Program-made: the position numbers and the translations under genes | NCBI GenBank assembly: GCA_964420045.1 | Contig: CAYQPQ010000005.1 | Location: 1-53,875 of the forward strand | Reading direction: 5' to 3' | Source: GCA-016699975 sp964420045 | GTDB lineage: Bacteria; Patescibacteriota; Minisyncoccia; Moranbacterales; UBA1568 | DNA length: 53,875 nt | The notes under the pieces: generated by a model | Told to the model about the DNA's origin: nothing | Databases searched by the model: none | What the model saw: the letters and a program-made list of their open reading frames with translations, nothing else | In this document: in pieces, positions 34,877 through 44,468 of the stretch | Layout of the letters: the number at the start of each line of letters is the position of its first letter | Position numbering within the stretch: the first letter of the stretch is position 1

Positions 34877-36928
34877 TCATCCGTCGTTTTTCCGAAGAAC
34901 ATCAAGAAATGCCTGAGGAGGAATCGTCACGCCGCCGATGGCTCGCATTTTTTTCTTGCCTTTTTTCTGCTTCTCAAGGAGCTTGCGCTTCCTGGTCACG
35001 TCGCCGCCGTAGAGCTTGGCGATCACGTCCTTACGAAATGCCGATATGGTCTCGCGTGCAATCACCTTTCCACCCACAACCGCTTGAATCGCCACGGCAA
35101 AGTTGTGCCGAGGAATAACTGTTTTGAGTTTCTCGACGGTTTCTTTTCCTTCCGAAAAGGCTCGCGATTTTGGCACCATCCGCGAAAACGCCTCAACCGG
35201 TTCATTGGCAACGACAATATCCAAGCGAACCACATCCGACTTCCGATAACCGATCGGCTCATAATTCATAGAAGCGAATCCCGATGAAACACTCTTCAGC
35301 CGATCATGGAAACTCACAATGACATCCATAAGCGGCGCATCGAACGAAAGGAGTATCCGTTCCTCATCAAGGTACTCAGTATTTCGATATTCCGCCCGAA
35401 TTGATGCCGAAAGATCCATGAGCGCCCCCAGGAATGACGCCGGTGCCACCACCTTGAGATCAACATACGGCTCATAAATCGCCTCGATGGACGCCGGGTC
35501 CGGCATATCCATCGGAGAAAAGAGCGGTACTCGCCCCTCTTTATCACGAAACTCAAGTTCATAAATAACCGAGGGCGTTGTGATGGTCGGCGTAAGCTCG
35601 AACTCGCGTTCAAGTCGCGCTTGCACAATTTCAAGATGGAGAAGTCCCAAGAATCCGCACCGAAATCCGCGCCCGAGCGCCGCGTTACTCTCCGGTTCAA
35701 ACGCAAATGCCGCATCATTGAGCTTGAGTTTATCGAGCGCGTCACGCATTTCCGCATAGTCATCGCCGTCAACCGGGTAAAGACTTGCGTACACCATCGG
35801 CTTCACCTCTTGATACCCCGGAAGCGCTTCAACAGTCGCCGGCGTCGGAACACCTGACTGTCGATCATTGCGTGTGGCAATCGTAATCGTATCGCCCACA
35901 CGACATGAGGCGACATCCTTTTGTCCCGTTGCCACATAACCGATATCGCCGGCGGACAGTTCGTCAATCGGCGTCAATTCCGGTTTCATAATACCGACTT
36001 CGAGAGCAACGCTTTCTGTCGACGTCGCCATCATGCGAAGCATATCGTCTCGCCGAACCACACCATCCACGATACGCACCGATGCCACCACGCCCTTGTA
36101 CGTATTGTAGGCGGAATCGAAGATAAGCGCGCGAAGCGGCGCATGCTCATCCCCGCGAGGCGCCGGCACGCACTCAACCACCGCTCGCAAGATCTCCGAA
36201 ACACCGAGACCTGTCTTCCCGGACGCCAAGAGAATATCCTCTTCTCGACAACCAAGCACATGAAGAATCTCTTTTTTCGTTTTCTCGACATTCGCCGCCG
36301 GCAAATCGACTTTATTGATAACTGGAATTATTTCAAGTCCCTCCTCGATAGCCAAATAGAGATTGGCGAGCGTCTGCGCCTGCACACCCTTGGTCGCATC
36401 CACCAAGAGAATCGCGCCCTCGACCGCCGCCAATGACCGCGACACTTCATAGTGAAAATCCACATGCCCCGGCGTATCGATAAGATTCAGCGTATATTTC
36501 CCCGCAGAAACCCCCAAACGCCTCGCACCCGCTCCCGTATCCCCAGTTTCCATTTCCCGATTTCCAACTCCTACTTCCCGATCCTTCATTCCTAACTCCT
36601 GATTCTTGATTCCTAATTCTTCATTCCTCATTCCTAATTCCTGCTCCCCATTGATTGCTGATTGTTGATTGCTATCCGCTTCGTATTGTTCGTTGTTCGT
36701 TGTTCGTTGTCTGGTACCCGTTCCCGAATACTCATACTCCATCCGTACCGGTTGAAGTTTTATCGTAATGCCGCGCTCCCGCTCCAAGTCCATCTGATCC
36801 AAGAGCTGCGCCTTCATTTTCCGCTTCTCGACCGTCGCCGTCTCTTCCAAAAGCCGATCTGCCAGAGTCGACTTCCCATGATCGATATGCGCGATAATAC
36901 AGAAATTTCTGATAAACTGTTGATCCAT
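34877..36928 (-). CDS. lepA: Elongation factor 4 with a long repeat-encoded insertion
   Basis: A 683-residue LepA; typical length is about 600. G1 AHIDHGKST (13-21), G2 region RERGITIK (50-57), G3 DTPGH (151-155) and NKVD are intact, and the LepA-specific C-terminus ends RAIGGVTIPPQAFLDVLRK. Between KLQPVRMEYEY and YTLNLIDTPGH the usual 5-8 residue turn is replaced by about 77 residues (67-143), encoded by 7-bp repeats (36500-36730). The insert is hydrophilic and probably loops out. LepA back-translocates stalled ribosomes. Confidence 0.96.
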   Translation of the reverse strand: MDQQFIRNFCIIAHIDHGKSTLADRLLEETATVEKRKMKAQLLDQMDLERERGITIKLQPVRMEYEYSGTGTRQRTTNNEQYEADSNQQSAINGEQELGMRNEELGIKNQELGMKDREVGVGNREMETGDTGAGARRLGVSAGKYTLNLIDTPGHVDFHYEVSRSLAAVEGAILLVDATKGVQAQTLANLYLAIEEGLEIIPVINKVDLPAANVEKTKKEILHVLGCREEDILLASGKTGLGVSEILRAVVECVPAPRGDEHAPLRALIFDSAYNTYKGVVASVRIVDGVVRRDDMLRMMATSTESVALEVGIMKPELTPIDELSAGDIGYVATGQKDVASCRVGDTITIATRNDRQSGVPTPATVEALPGYQEVKPMVYASLYPVDGDDYAEMRDALDKLKLNDAAFAFEPESNAALGRGFRCGFLGLLHLEIVQARLEREFELTPTITTPSVIYELEFRDKEGRVPLFSPMDMPDPASIEAIYEPYVDLKVVAPASFLGALMDLSASIRAEYRNTEYLDEERILLSFDAPLMDVIVSFHDRLKSVSSGFASMNYEPIGYRKSDVVRLDIVVANEPVEAFSRMVPKSRAFSEGKETVEKLKTVIPRHNFAVAIQAVVGGKVIARETISAFRKDVIAKLYGGDVTRKRKLLEKQKKGKKKMRAIGGVTIPPQAFLDVLRKNDG
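36500..36730. repeat. Composite heptanucleotide repeat array inside lepA
   Basis: Three adjacent 7-bp-periodic blocks on the plus strand: about 15 degenerate TTCCTNA-type units (about 36540-36645), TGATTGC/TGATTGT/TGATTGC (36652-36672) and three TTGTTCG (36686-36706). Three heptamers make 21 bases, so the first block encodes a 7-residue repeat (ELGMRNE, ELGIKNQ, ELGMKDR, EVGVGNR; residues 97-124). Frame and length are kept. Confidence 0.9.
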
Positions 36929-36937
36929 ATTCTTCCC

Positions 36938-36980
36938 TCATTCAAAACAAAAAGAAGCCTTTCACAGCCCCTTCACAGTA
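36938..36980. repeat. Copy A of a duplicated 44-bp upstream sequence
   Basis: Lies just upstream of the lepA ATG. It aligns with 38312-38355 at about 33 of 44 positions, including an identical 16-base T-rich run. See the other copy. Confidence 0.5.
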
Positions 36981-37019
36981 ATATAGACCCACAAAAAAGG
37001 CAATTCACCGTATCAATAA

Positions 37020-38315
37020 CTACCCTATCGTATCCCATCCAAATAGAATTGGGAAACCGATGATAACGAAAAGAATCCACGCTATATAAACAGGAAAAAA
37101 TCGAACAACCCACTTCTCTACTACACTGAGAGATGAACGACCAGCAAATACGCTGAAAAATGAAAATGCAAGAATACACAAATGCGCCAACAACAAAACA
37201 TTGAAACCAAGAACAGCGAGTCTATTCGGAGTAATGCCCCCGTATTCACCAATCCGGTAAAGAATAGCAGAGAGTCCGATACCATCAAGCAGTATTGCCA
37301 CCAAAGAAAGGGAAAGAAGCAGTACCTGTTGGAACATGCGGTTTCTAAATGACACTTTTTCCGAGAGAGAGAAGAGAATAAGCGACATAACAGCAAAAAG
37401 CATAGCATCAAAAACAAGGAGAAGATATCTGTCCTCAAAAATGTTCTTTTGTCCAAACGGCAAAGAAAATAGGTACACAACAAGAACAACAAACGCCAGT
37501 GGCGTAAAGAGGTTTGCAAGAATAGGTACCAGCGTATTGCTTACAAATGGAGTCTTTCGTATAACAAAGGCTGCGACAAACGGAGCAAGGACAATGCCAA
37601 GGGTTGCGATATTTTCCATATAGAAGGACGTGATATCCAATCCAATTACCAGGAAGAGCATCACTGTAACGTATGAAAAGAAAACTCCACCAATCAGAAC
37701 AAGCCCTGAAAACGTCAAAAGATCCCCATTGTAGCGGACGTATTCCAAGAACCGTTCACTCTTTCGAATATCGAAACGCGAGAAAACAAGACCATATGCC
37801 ACCCACATAAGCAAAGGGAAGTGGAATTCTATTAAAGTCAACACAGCACCGTTTGTCCTTCCAAATGAGAAACTCAAAAGAACTCCTAGCAACAGCAGCA
37901 GAGCGACAGATAAAAGAAGAATTCTTCTCTCTCGAACTCTCTCTAAGAACAGCGTGACACATGAGAGCGCCGAAAACATAACCAAACTTCCGGAAAGAAG
38001 AGGTTCGAACTTCAATTTAAACAAGATACACCATGAAAGAACACCCAAGCCTATAACAACAAGGATATCCTTCACTTCAACTCGATAGGTCTTTGAGGGT
38101 TGGAGTGAAACACTCTGAGTAAGTCGAATGTGCCAAAACCGAAAAATACCCTCACGAAGACTCTCTTGAGGGAGATTTTGAAATGCCTCAGAAAAGGCCT
38201 TAGGATCCTGATGGTAGAGATCTTCAAGTAACTCCGGACTATCTCGAAAATTCTGAATCTTTTCTAATAAAGTCGCCATATACCGAATGTAAGCAATTAC
38301 CCTGGATCCTTTCAT
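37020..38315 (-). CDS. Polytopic membrane protein of unknown function
   Basis: A 431-residue protein: a soluble N-terminal part of about 75 residues (helical, LEDLYHQDPKAFSEAFQ), then about eleven membrane segments. No catalytic motif seen and no family recognised. The start is uncertain: ATG at 38315 lies inside the duplicated upstream sequence, and a second ATG at 38279 (MATLLEKI) is plausible. It stands between murJ and lepA on the same strand. Confidence 0.65.
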   Translation of the reverse strand: MKGSRVIAYIRYMATLLEKIQNFRDSPELLEDLYHQDPKAFSEAFQNLPQESLREGIFRFWHIRLTQSVSLQPSKTYRVEVKDILVVIGLGVLSWCILFKLKFEPLLSGSLVMFSALSCVTLFLERVRERRILLLSVALLLLLGVLLSFSFGRTNGAVLTLIEFHFPLLMWVAYGLVFSRFDIRKSERFLEYVRYNGDLLTFSGLVLIGGVFFSYVTVMLFLVIGLDITSFYMENIATLGIVLAPFVAAFVIRKTPFVSNTLVPILANLFTPLAFVVLVVYLFSLPFGQKNIFEDRYLLLVFDAMLFAVMSLILFSLSEKVSFRNRMFQQVLLLSLSLVAILLDGIGLSAILYRIGEYGGITPNRLAVLGFNVLLLAHLCILAFSFFSVFAGRSSLSVVEKWVVRFFPVYIAWILFVIIGFPILFGWDTIG

Positions 38316-38355
38316 TCAAAACAAAAAGGAACCATTTGTAACTCCCATTACGGTA
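38312..38355. repeat. Copy B of a duplicated 44-bp upstream sequence
   Basis: Lies between murJ and the membrane protein gene, reaching the latter's ATG. On the minus strand GTAA-6-TTAC inside ACC...GGT can pair and is followed by a T-rich run, so it may act as a weak murJ terminator. Confidence 0.5.
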
Positions 38356-38391
38356 TCATAAACCAAGGGAAAATGCAATGAAAAGAAGGCG

Positions 38392-40056
38392 TTACACCAT
38401 CGGGCGAGAGGATTCTTCCTCGGCTTCTTTGAGAAGCTGGGGTTGCTTAAGAAAGCGGGAAACAATGAAGCAACGGACACTTTCGAGCTCTTCTACTTTG
38501 AGTGCCCAAGCAACGGCGATGAATGCAGCGATACCGAGTACGCCCGAGAGGAGCAACTCCGAGAAAACATCAAAGAACGTATCCAATTCGACATTTCCAA
38601 GCCCAAAGAAAAACTTCCCCGACTGCACTGCAAGAAGCGCTGCCAAAGAAGCGCACGTCACCTTGCCCAGAGAAACAAAGAACGAGCGGTCATTCCATTC
38701 CTCGACGCGCTTCCGCAAAAACACATAAAGCAAAAAGGCATTTGCCAAACTCGCCGCAGAAAACGATACGGCGAGCGAGAGTGGTCCCCACTGCCCGACA
38801 AAGGCAGCGAGAACCGCTATATGAATCGCTTCCGAGAAAGCAGCAAGGAGAAGCGGCGTCTTCGTGTCTTGCAAGGAGAAAAACGCGCGCGCAAAGAGTG
38901 GTATGAGACTTTGCGCAAAAAGACTCACGGACAAAACGCCGAGGATTTCAAATGTCATACGCGTATCTTCCCAGTCAAAATGCCCTGTTCCCAGAATGAC
39001 CCGCACAATCTGCGCTCGAAGCGCAATCATCATGAAGCTCACCGGGATCACGAAGAACAGAACATTTCTTGATGTCTTGAGGAGCATATCGGCAAATCGT
39101 CGGCGCTCATCTTTAGCGGCAAATCCCGAAAGCATCGGAAACGCCGCAAGAGAGAATGCAACGCCGAAAAGCCCGAGCGGGACGCTTTGAATATTATTGG
39201 CAAGCGTAAACGCGGCGAGCGTTCCAGAAGCCAGGACGGATGCGAAGAATGTCACCACAAGAAAACTCACTTGCCCCACCGCAATGCCGAGCGATCGCGG
39301 CACCATAAGACGAACGACACGCCATACCTCGCGATTCACTATCGAAGCCGCTTGAAAAGAAAAACGAAACCCCGCTTTCCGCACACTCGGATACTGAACA
39401 CATGCATGCAGTATCGTCCCCACAACAACGCCCATCGCCAGCCCAACCGGACCGAAAAATTTTGCAAAGACTACTGCGCCCAGAATAATGCCGACATTAT
39501 AGAAAACCGGTGCCAAAGAAAAGACGATGAAATTCCGAAACGATACGAGCACGCTCCCAAAGACAGCGCTCATGCCAAGAAATACCGGCCCGATGAGCAT
39601 CACGCGCGTAAGGCTCGTGGCAAGCGCCTGCTTCTCCGGCGAAAATCCCGGAACAATAGCCCGCATCATAGGTGCTGCACAGATCGCCGAAATTGCCGAC
39701 ACAATACCGAGAAGAATCAAAAGGAGCAAGAACACGCCACCTGCAAGATCCCAAGCGGATTGCTCGCTTTTCTTTTCACGAAGCTCCGTAAAAACAGGCA
39801 CAAATGCCGCCGAGAGCGCGCCAGCAACAAGCAGTCCGTACAAAAAATCAGGGATACGAAAAGCAGCGTAATAGGCGTCCAATACATCGCCTGCGCCAAA
39901 TGTACCCGCCAGAATCCGATCTCGGACAAAACCGAGAAGCCGGCTCGCCACCCCAAAAACCGCAATCACCAATGCCGCGCCGCCGACGGTCCTGTTTGAC
40001 CTCCCATGAAACAGCGACAAAACGAGCATCCGCACTCGATCTATAATCCCCCTCAT
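38392..40056 (-). CDS. murJ: Lipid II flippase MurJ
   Basis: A 554-residue MviN/MurJ protein with about 14 membrane segments. N-terminal SRLLGFVRDRILAGTFGAGDVLDAYYAAFRIPDFL contains the conserved Arg/Asp residues of the central cavity. LPLFARAFFSLQDTKTP-like and IQSVPLGLFGVAFSLAAFPML segments are typical. It flips lipid II for peptidoglycan synthesis. The C-terminal tail is charged and Glu-rich. Confidence 0.95.
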   Translation of the reverse strand: MRGIIDRVRMLVLSLFHGRSNRTVGGAALVIAVFGVASRLLGFVRDRILAGTFGAGDVLDAYYAAFRIPDFLYGLLVAGALSAAFVPVFTELREKKSEQSAWDLAGGVFLLLLILLGIVSAISAICAAPMMRAIVPGFSPEKQALATSLTRVMLIGPVFLGMSAVFGSVLVSFRNFIVFSLAPVFYNVGIILGAVVFAKFFGPVGLAMGVVVGTILHACVQYPSVRKAGFRFSFQAASIVNREVWRVVRLMVPRSLGIAVGQVSFLVVTFFASVLASGTLAAFTLANNIQSVPLGLFGVAFSLAAFPMLSGFAAKDERRRFADMLLKTSRNVLFFVIPVSFMMIALRAQIVRVILGTGHFDWEDTRMTFEILGVLSVSLFAQSLIPLFARAFFSLQDTKTPLLLAAFSEAIHIAVLAAFVGQWGPLSLAVSFSAASLANAFLLYVFLRKRVEEWNDRSFFVSLGKVTCASLAALLAVQSGKFFFGLGNVELDTFFDVFSELLLSGVLGIAAFIAVAWALKVEELESVRCFIVSRFLKQPQLLKEAEEESSRPMV

Positions 40057-40077
40057 ACAAGTACAAACGAATAGTGC

Positions 40078-42450
40078 CTACTCCTCTGAAAAAAGAATAC
40101 CGACAAACCGATCATATTCCAAATCCGACTGCAGCCGAACACCATGCTCGAACGGTATCAGATTTCTCTCCGATTGCCAAACGTTTTTGAAGTGTTTTGG
40201 GAAGGTAATATCGGCATTTAATACACTTCCTTGCGAACCGGATTGTTTCTGAAATACAACCGAGTACGAATCAAGTGAATTGTTCGAAGAGCGAGGATCA
40301 ACGTGAAATGGAAGAAGATACGTATATGTCACCTCGACACTCTCACCGGGACTCACATAGACCCAGTTCCCAAAGACAGTTTTCCCGGCATCTTCGGAGA
40401 TGCGTGTGCCGGATACAGGATCAAGACGCATTCCTATCCGCTCGCGCTCAACATCCTCATCCCGAAAGAAGTGAAGTCGGTCATAATCAAGTGGCGGCTC
40501 GACCGTCTCACGAGTGTATCCTTCGGCGGAAATCAACGTCGACCCAAGCGGCACATAGACGCGCATATAGTCCGCATTCACTCTATCCCACCATTCCCTC
40601 CCCGTATGCCCTCCGGTATGCATCCGCTTCACCGTCACATTGTCGACGATACTTCCGTCATCGCGAATCTCCGCACGATGCGAAATCGTTTCGTCGATCA
40701 CGCCGTCCGTCTTGTATCCGTTGATATTCGAATGAATAACACTCAGATAATCCCGATCCGAAGAAAGCACTTCGCCCGACCAGCCAACGTCACGCACGAG
40801 CCGTTCCATATCGCTGTTCCTGAAGTAGAAGAGCATATGCTTTTCCGATAACCCCGCCTCGACTGCCGAAAGTGCCTTGCCAAACGCTCCCACCACAGCT
40901 CCCTCTCCGAAGATTCGGTCAAGCAGTATCGGCGCCAAGTCCGAAAGAATCTGCTTCGGTTTATTCTCTTCCTTATCATACGCAACCTCGACTTGGTATT
41001 GAATCGTCTCCAGAAAGTTCTCTTCATCAACTGTCACGCCATACGCATCCATTCGAATTGGTCCCGTGATAGCAAGAAACTTTCGGAGAATCTCGGGCGT
41101 AAACGCGATAACACCGTCAACCGTCGGTCCACCGGTCTTCTCATAGAATGAAATTGCCTTCTCCGCCGACATCGGAAAATCGGGAAACCAATTGCTGTCA
41201 TGCAAACTCCACCCGGCACTTATCTTCTGTATCGGCTCCGGCGGGACGATATCTGTATGCAGCTGACCGTCCGGATTAAAAATGCCATCGACGAAAAACT
41301 TCCGAACACGCCCATCATTCACATCAAGAAAGGCGTAGCTCCCGATAAAGCCTCCCGTGGCACGCATCTCCTGATTATTCTCAAAGAGAAACAAGAATTT
41401 TCGCGGACCATTCCCTCCGAGAATATCCGTAAGGATATCCCCATGAGCCAAAAAGAGTCGCATACCTGAGAGCGCTTCCGGCAATTTCGATTTGAGTTCC
41501 ACAAACTGCGCGCGTTTGTCCTCCGGAAGATCAGAAACGGAAACTTTGTCGAGATTCTCCAGAGCGCTCGAGAGCAATGTTTCCGCATGTTCGATCGAAC
41601 CGCGAGTGTCCCTGAACACCGACAGAAACGATATATTCCGGTCTCCCGCCAGAGGATTTCCGAGCGAGAAAATCGATCCTCCGACCACCGATATCGATTC
41701 GCCGGCGGCAGAGATATCTCTCGCCGCATCCACCAGATATTTTCCGGACGACAACTTCGATACAACAGGAAGAAATCGAGCCGCTTCAACTACCGTTCCG
41801 TTCCACGAGGCAAACAAATCGGATGCCGTCGAAAAAGAAACAAACGCCTCTTGGAACAAGCGGTTTGATTGCGAAAAATCTTTCGCTTTCGCCGTTTCAA
41901 CGGCCTGCGAAAGTTCTCCGTAGCCTTCGGTACTCGCTCCGAGCACTTCCCCTTTCATTTTCATTCCCTTCTCAAAAAGCCCGATGCCAAACCATAGGAA
42001 TACAAAAAGAGCAATGCCCGAAAAAGAGAGGGTGCAAATTCTCCGGTGTTTCGAAAAAGCATTTGCGAACCTCGAAAGAGAAGCGAATGATGAAGCGAAA
42101 GAAAACCAGTATGACAATAATCTTTCTCGCAAAGACCGGTGCAATGAACCGGAAGTGACCCCTCGACGATCACCGGAAGAAAATTCTGTCTGCGGCACCG
42201 TGCGCTCATGCCATCGAAATTTATCTCTCGGCAGTGCATGTGAAGTGGAATTCGATTTCGATACTCCCAATTCCCAAGCAAGTTTTTCTCGAGTCTGACC
42301 AATAAGATGCTTTCGGATAGGTGTCGCTTGATGATGCGACGCGGACATCGATCCGGCAACTCGAGGCAGCGCACTCGCAACGCCATTCATAGGCGCTATA
42401 CGTTTCAGAGGTCGGATATCCGACATGCCGTGGGAGTTACCTCTCTTCAT
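40078..42450 (-). CDS. DUF4012 domain protein
   Basis: A 790-residue protein. A basic N-terminal region (1-150) precedes one membrane segment (about 155-172); the rest is outside. DUF4012 starts about residue 350 with GPRKFLFLFENNQEMRATGGFIGSYAFL and includes WFPDFPMSAEKAISFYEKTGGPTVDGVIA. DUF4012 proteins resemble LytR-CpsA-Psr ligases in part and are common beside glycosyltransferases in CPR, so attachment of glycan to the surface is a fair guess. A second start at 42426 is possible. Precedes murJ by 21 bases. Confidence 0.83.
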   Translation of the reverse strand: MKRGNSHGMSDIRPLKRIAPMNGVASALPRVAGSMSASHHQATPIRKHLIGQTREKLAWELGVSKSNSTSHALPRDKFRWHERTVPQTEFSSGDRRGVTSGSLHRSLRERLLSYWFSFASSFASLSRFANAFSKHRRICTLSFSGIALFVFLWFGIGLFEKGMKMKGEVLGASTEGYGELSQAVETAKAKDFSQSNRLFQEAFVSFSTASDLFASWNGTVVEAARFLPVVSKLSSGKYLVDAARDISAAGESISVVGGSIFSLGNPLAGDRNISFLSVFRDTRGSIEHAETLLSSALENLDKVSVSDLPEDKRAQFVELKSKLPEALSGMRLFLAHGDILTDILGGNGPRKFLFLFENNQEMRATGGFIGSYAFLDVNDGRVRKFFVDGIFNPDGQLHTDIVPPEPIQKISAGWSLHDSNWFPDFPMSAEKAISFYEKTGGPTVDGVIAFTPEILRKFLAITGPIRMDAYGVTVDEENFLETIQYQVEVAYDKEENKPKQILSDLAPILLDRIFGEGAVVGAFGKALSAVEAGLSEKHMLFYFRNSDMERLVRDVGWSGEVLSSDRDYLSVIHSNINGYKTDGVIDETISHRAEIRDDGSIVDNVTVKRMHTGGHTGREWWDRVNADYMRVYVPLGSTLISAEGYTRETVEPPLDYDRLHFFRDEDVERERIGMRLDPVSGTRISEDAGKTVFGNWVYVSPGESVEVTYTYLLPFHVDPRSSNNSLDSYSVVFQKQSGSQGSVLNADITFPKHFKNVWQSERNLIPFEHGVRLQSDLEYDRFVGILFSEE

Positions 42451-42494
42451 AATCGTAGAGAAGAAACAAGAAAAATAGTTCTCGGATAGAAGCC

Positions 42495-43682
42495 CTACCC
42501 CGAAGAGAGCGCAGAATGTTTTTGATACACGACTAGCGTCTCGCTTGCCATCCGATCCCAGGAGAACTGCGTCGCCCGGGCAAATCCGCGTTGACGAAGC
42601 GACATTCGAAGCAGTTCATCATTCCAAACCGACACCAGTGCTACTCGAAGCGCTGACACATCGAGCGGATCAAAGAAAAGCGCCGCATCACCCAAAACTT
42701 CCGGAAATGCCGTCGCGCGCGAAGCGATAACCGGCGATCCTTTCGCCATCGCCTCAAGCGGCGGCAGTCCGAAGCCCTCATAGAGCGAAGGAAACACTGA
42801 AACGCGGGCGTATCGGTACAGCAGATCCAACTGCTCATCAGAAACAACACCGGCAAAAACGACACGATTCATATTCCGGCGCTTTGCATATTTTTTCAGT
42901 CGGCGATAAAAATAGTCATCTCCTCCGACCAAAACCAGATGCGCCGATGTATCAGGAAACGCATCAAACGCCAAGAGTAACCGTTCGAGATTTTTATGCG
43001 GATACGCATTGCCCACGTACAGAGCATACGGCTTCAGTATATCATGAAACGAGTATCCTTCTTTCTCATTCGAAGGCTCAACAGGAAGAAGATTCAGTGA
43101 CACGAAGAATCGCTCCGCATCCTTGTACAACAGCAACCGACACATTGAGCTGGCAGCCTCATACGTCACCACCATCTTCCGAGGAGAAACACAATAGCGC
43201 TCAAGAATATCTTGTTTCGTATATTTCGAAATAGTTACCAACGTGCTCGATCGAACAATTGCATTCCGAATCACGAAACGATAAGCAAGAAACTTCAGTC
43301 GATACCAAAGAGGACTCAGTGTCGTCGCTCGAAGCGTCGGAAAACGAACAAGAATCAAATCGTGCACCGTAACAATAAACGGCCGCCAATATAAAATCGG
43401 CACATTAAAGTGCGGGAAATGCACCAGATCGAGTTTCTCACGAAGAAGTACGAATGGAAAAAGAAGCTGCTCAGAAAAAGAATACCAGTGAAAATCTGCC
43501 AGCACTTTCCGGAAACGGTTATTCGCCGGCACATACTGATCGAAATTTTCACGGCGCAAAAAAATCACATAGTCATTCTCCAAATCGAGCATCTCGAGCG
43601 CTCGAATAAGCTCCGCCGTATATCGCCCAAGACCGCCTCTGCCGGCCGGACCATAGAATCGTGCATCAATACCGATTTTCAT
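42495..43682 (-). CDS. Glycosyltransferase family 4
   Basis: A 395-residue GT-B enzyme: GIDARFYGPAGRGGLGRYTAELIRALE at the N-terminus, YVGNAYPHKNLERLLLAF at the donor domain start, and SLYEGFGLPPLEAMAKGSPVIAS, the E-x7-E site. Mannosyltransferase-B-like by motif. Its ATG overlaps the stop of the 43679 gene (ATGA), and the DUF4012 gene follows 44 bases later. Confidence 0.9.
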   Translation of the reverse strand: MKIGIDARFYGPAGRGGLGRYTAELIRALEMLDLENDYVIFLRRENFDQYVPANNRFRKVLADFHWYSFSEQLLFPFVLLREKLDLVHFPHFNVPILYWRPFIVTVHDLILVRFPTLRATTLSPLWYRLKFLAYRFVIRNAIVRSSTLVTISKYTKQDILERYCVSPRKMVVTYEAASSMCRLLLYKDAERFFVSLNLLPVEPSNEKEGYSFHDILKPYALYVGNAYPHKNLERLLLAFDAFPDTSAHLVLVGGDDYFYRRLKKYAKRRNMNRVVFAGVVSDEQLDLLYRYARVSVFPSLYEGFGLPPLEAMAKGSPVIASRATAFPEVLGDAALFFDPLDVSALRVALVSVWNDELLRMSLRQRGFARATQFSWDRMASETLVVYQKHSALSSG

Positions 43683-44404
43683 GACTTCGCAGTAACAGCC
43701 TCCGACAACACTTCCCGATCCGCCTTCTTCGTCGCAAGTTGTTCCTGCTCGGCGGAAAAGAGGAAGAGCGCCTGCGCGGCGAGCGCTTTAAAAATTTCCG
43801 GATCTTCCACGATACCTGTTTTCTTTCGAAGCACCACGAAAGCGAGACACCCCTTCACGCGACGAGGCGAACGAATAATACAATAGTCACCCTCGCGTAT
43901 CACCGTTTCCGTACGCTTGGCGAGTTCTTGATATTTGAGTACCGGGCAACGCTTCCCACGCACATCGAATTTCTTCTCAACAACACCGGACCGAATATCA
44001 ACAACACACAGGAAAAACACGTCGGTTTTCCCGAGAAGTGCAAGCGCCTCCATGATGGACTCATACACTTCCTTGATACGATCCGGCGTGATCGCTGCGG
44101 TTTCGGGAAGTCCCAAGGCGATGTTCTTCACAATCTCCATTTTTCGATTGATCTCCGCAATATACGAATACGAATCAGCAAGGTCGCGGGAAACACGAGA
44201 AGTCTCCTTTTGCAATTTCACCTTTTCGCGCAGTTGAAATCTCAATTGATTTTCCTTCCAGAGATAAATGAGAAGCCCGATTGCGCCGACAAAGAAAATA
44301 AGAAGCGACTCCTGATCGTCTTCGACAAGAAAGAGCCGATCTCCGTTGATAATCTTCGGAATGAGAACAATCAGAACAAACAATGCGAGGTATATCCAAT
44401 ACAT
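43679..44404 (-). CDS. Membrane protein with coiled coil and possible GAF-like domain
   Basis: A 241-residue protein. Two membrane segments (2-17 and about 34-48) are followed by a coiled coil (50-95) and a C-terminal alpha/beta domain (about 98-225). The latter's strand pattern resembles GAF domains but no ligand residue can be named. It overlaps the glycosyltransferase by 4 bases, suggesting a sensory or scaffolding role in the same pathway; this is inference. Confidence 0.65.
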   Translation of the reverse strand: MYWIYLALFVLIVLIPKIINGDRLFLVEDDQESLLIFFVGAIGLLIYLWKENQLRFQLREKVKLQKETSRVSRDLADSYSYIAEINRKMEIVKNIALGLPETAAITPDRIKEVYESIMEALALLGKTDVFFLCVVDIRSGVVEKKFDVRGKRCPVLKYQELAKRTETVIREGDYCIIRSPRRVKGCLAFVVLRKKTGIVEDPEIFKALAAQALFLFSAEQEQLATKKADREVLSEAVTAKS

Positions 44405-44468
44405 ACGTATATGAGAGAGTTCACAACGTTATAACAAGTACAGAAAATCAACTTCTTTAATACGACCA

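Noticed and set aside
36500..36730. Repeat array as a CRISPR
   Set aside because: Units are 7 bp in direct tandem with no spacers, and lie inside an intact reading frame.
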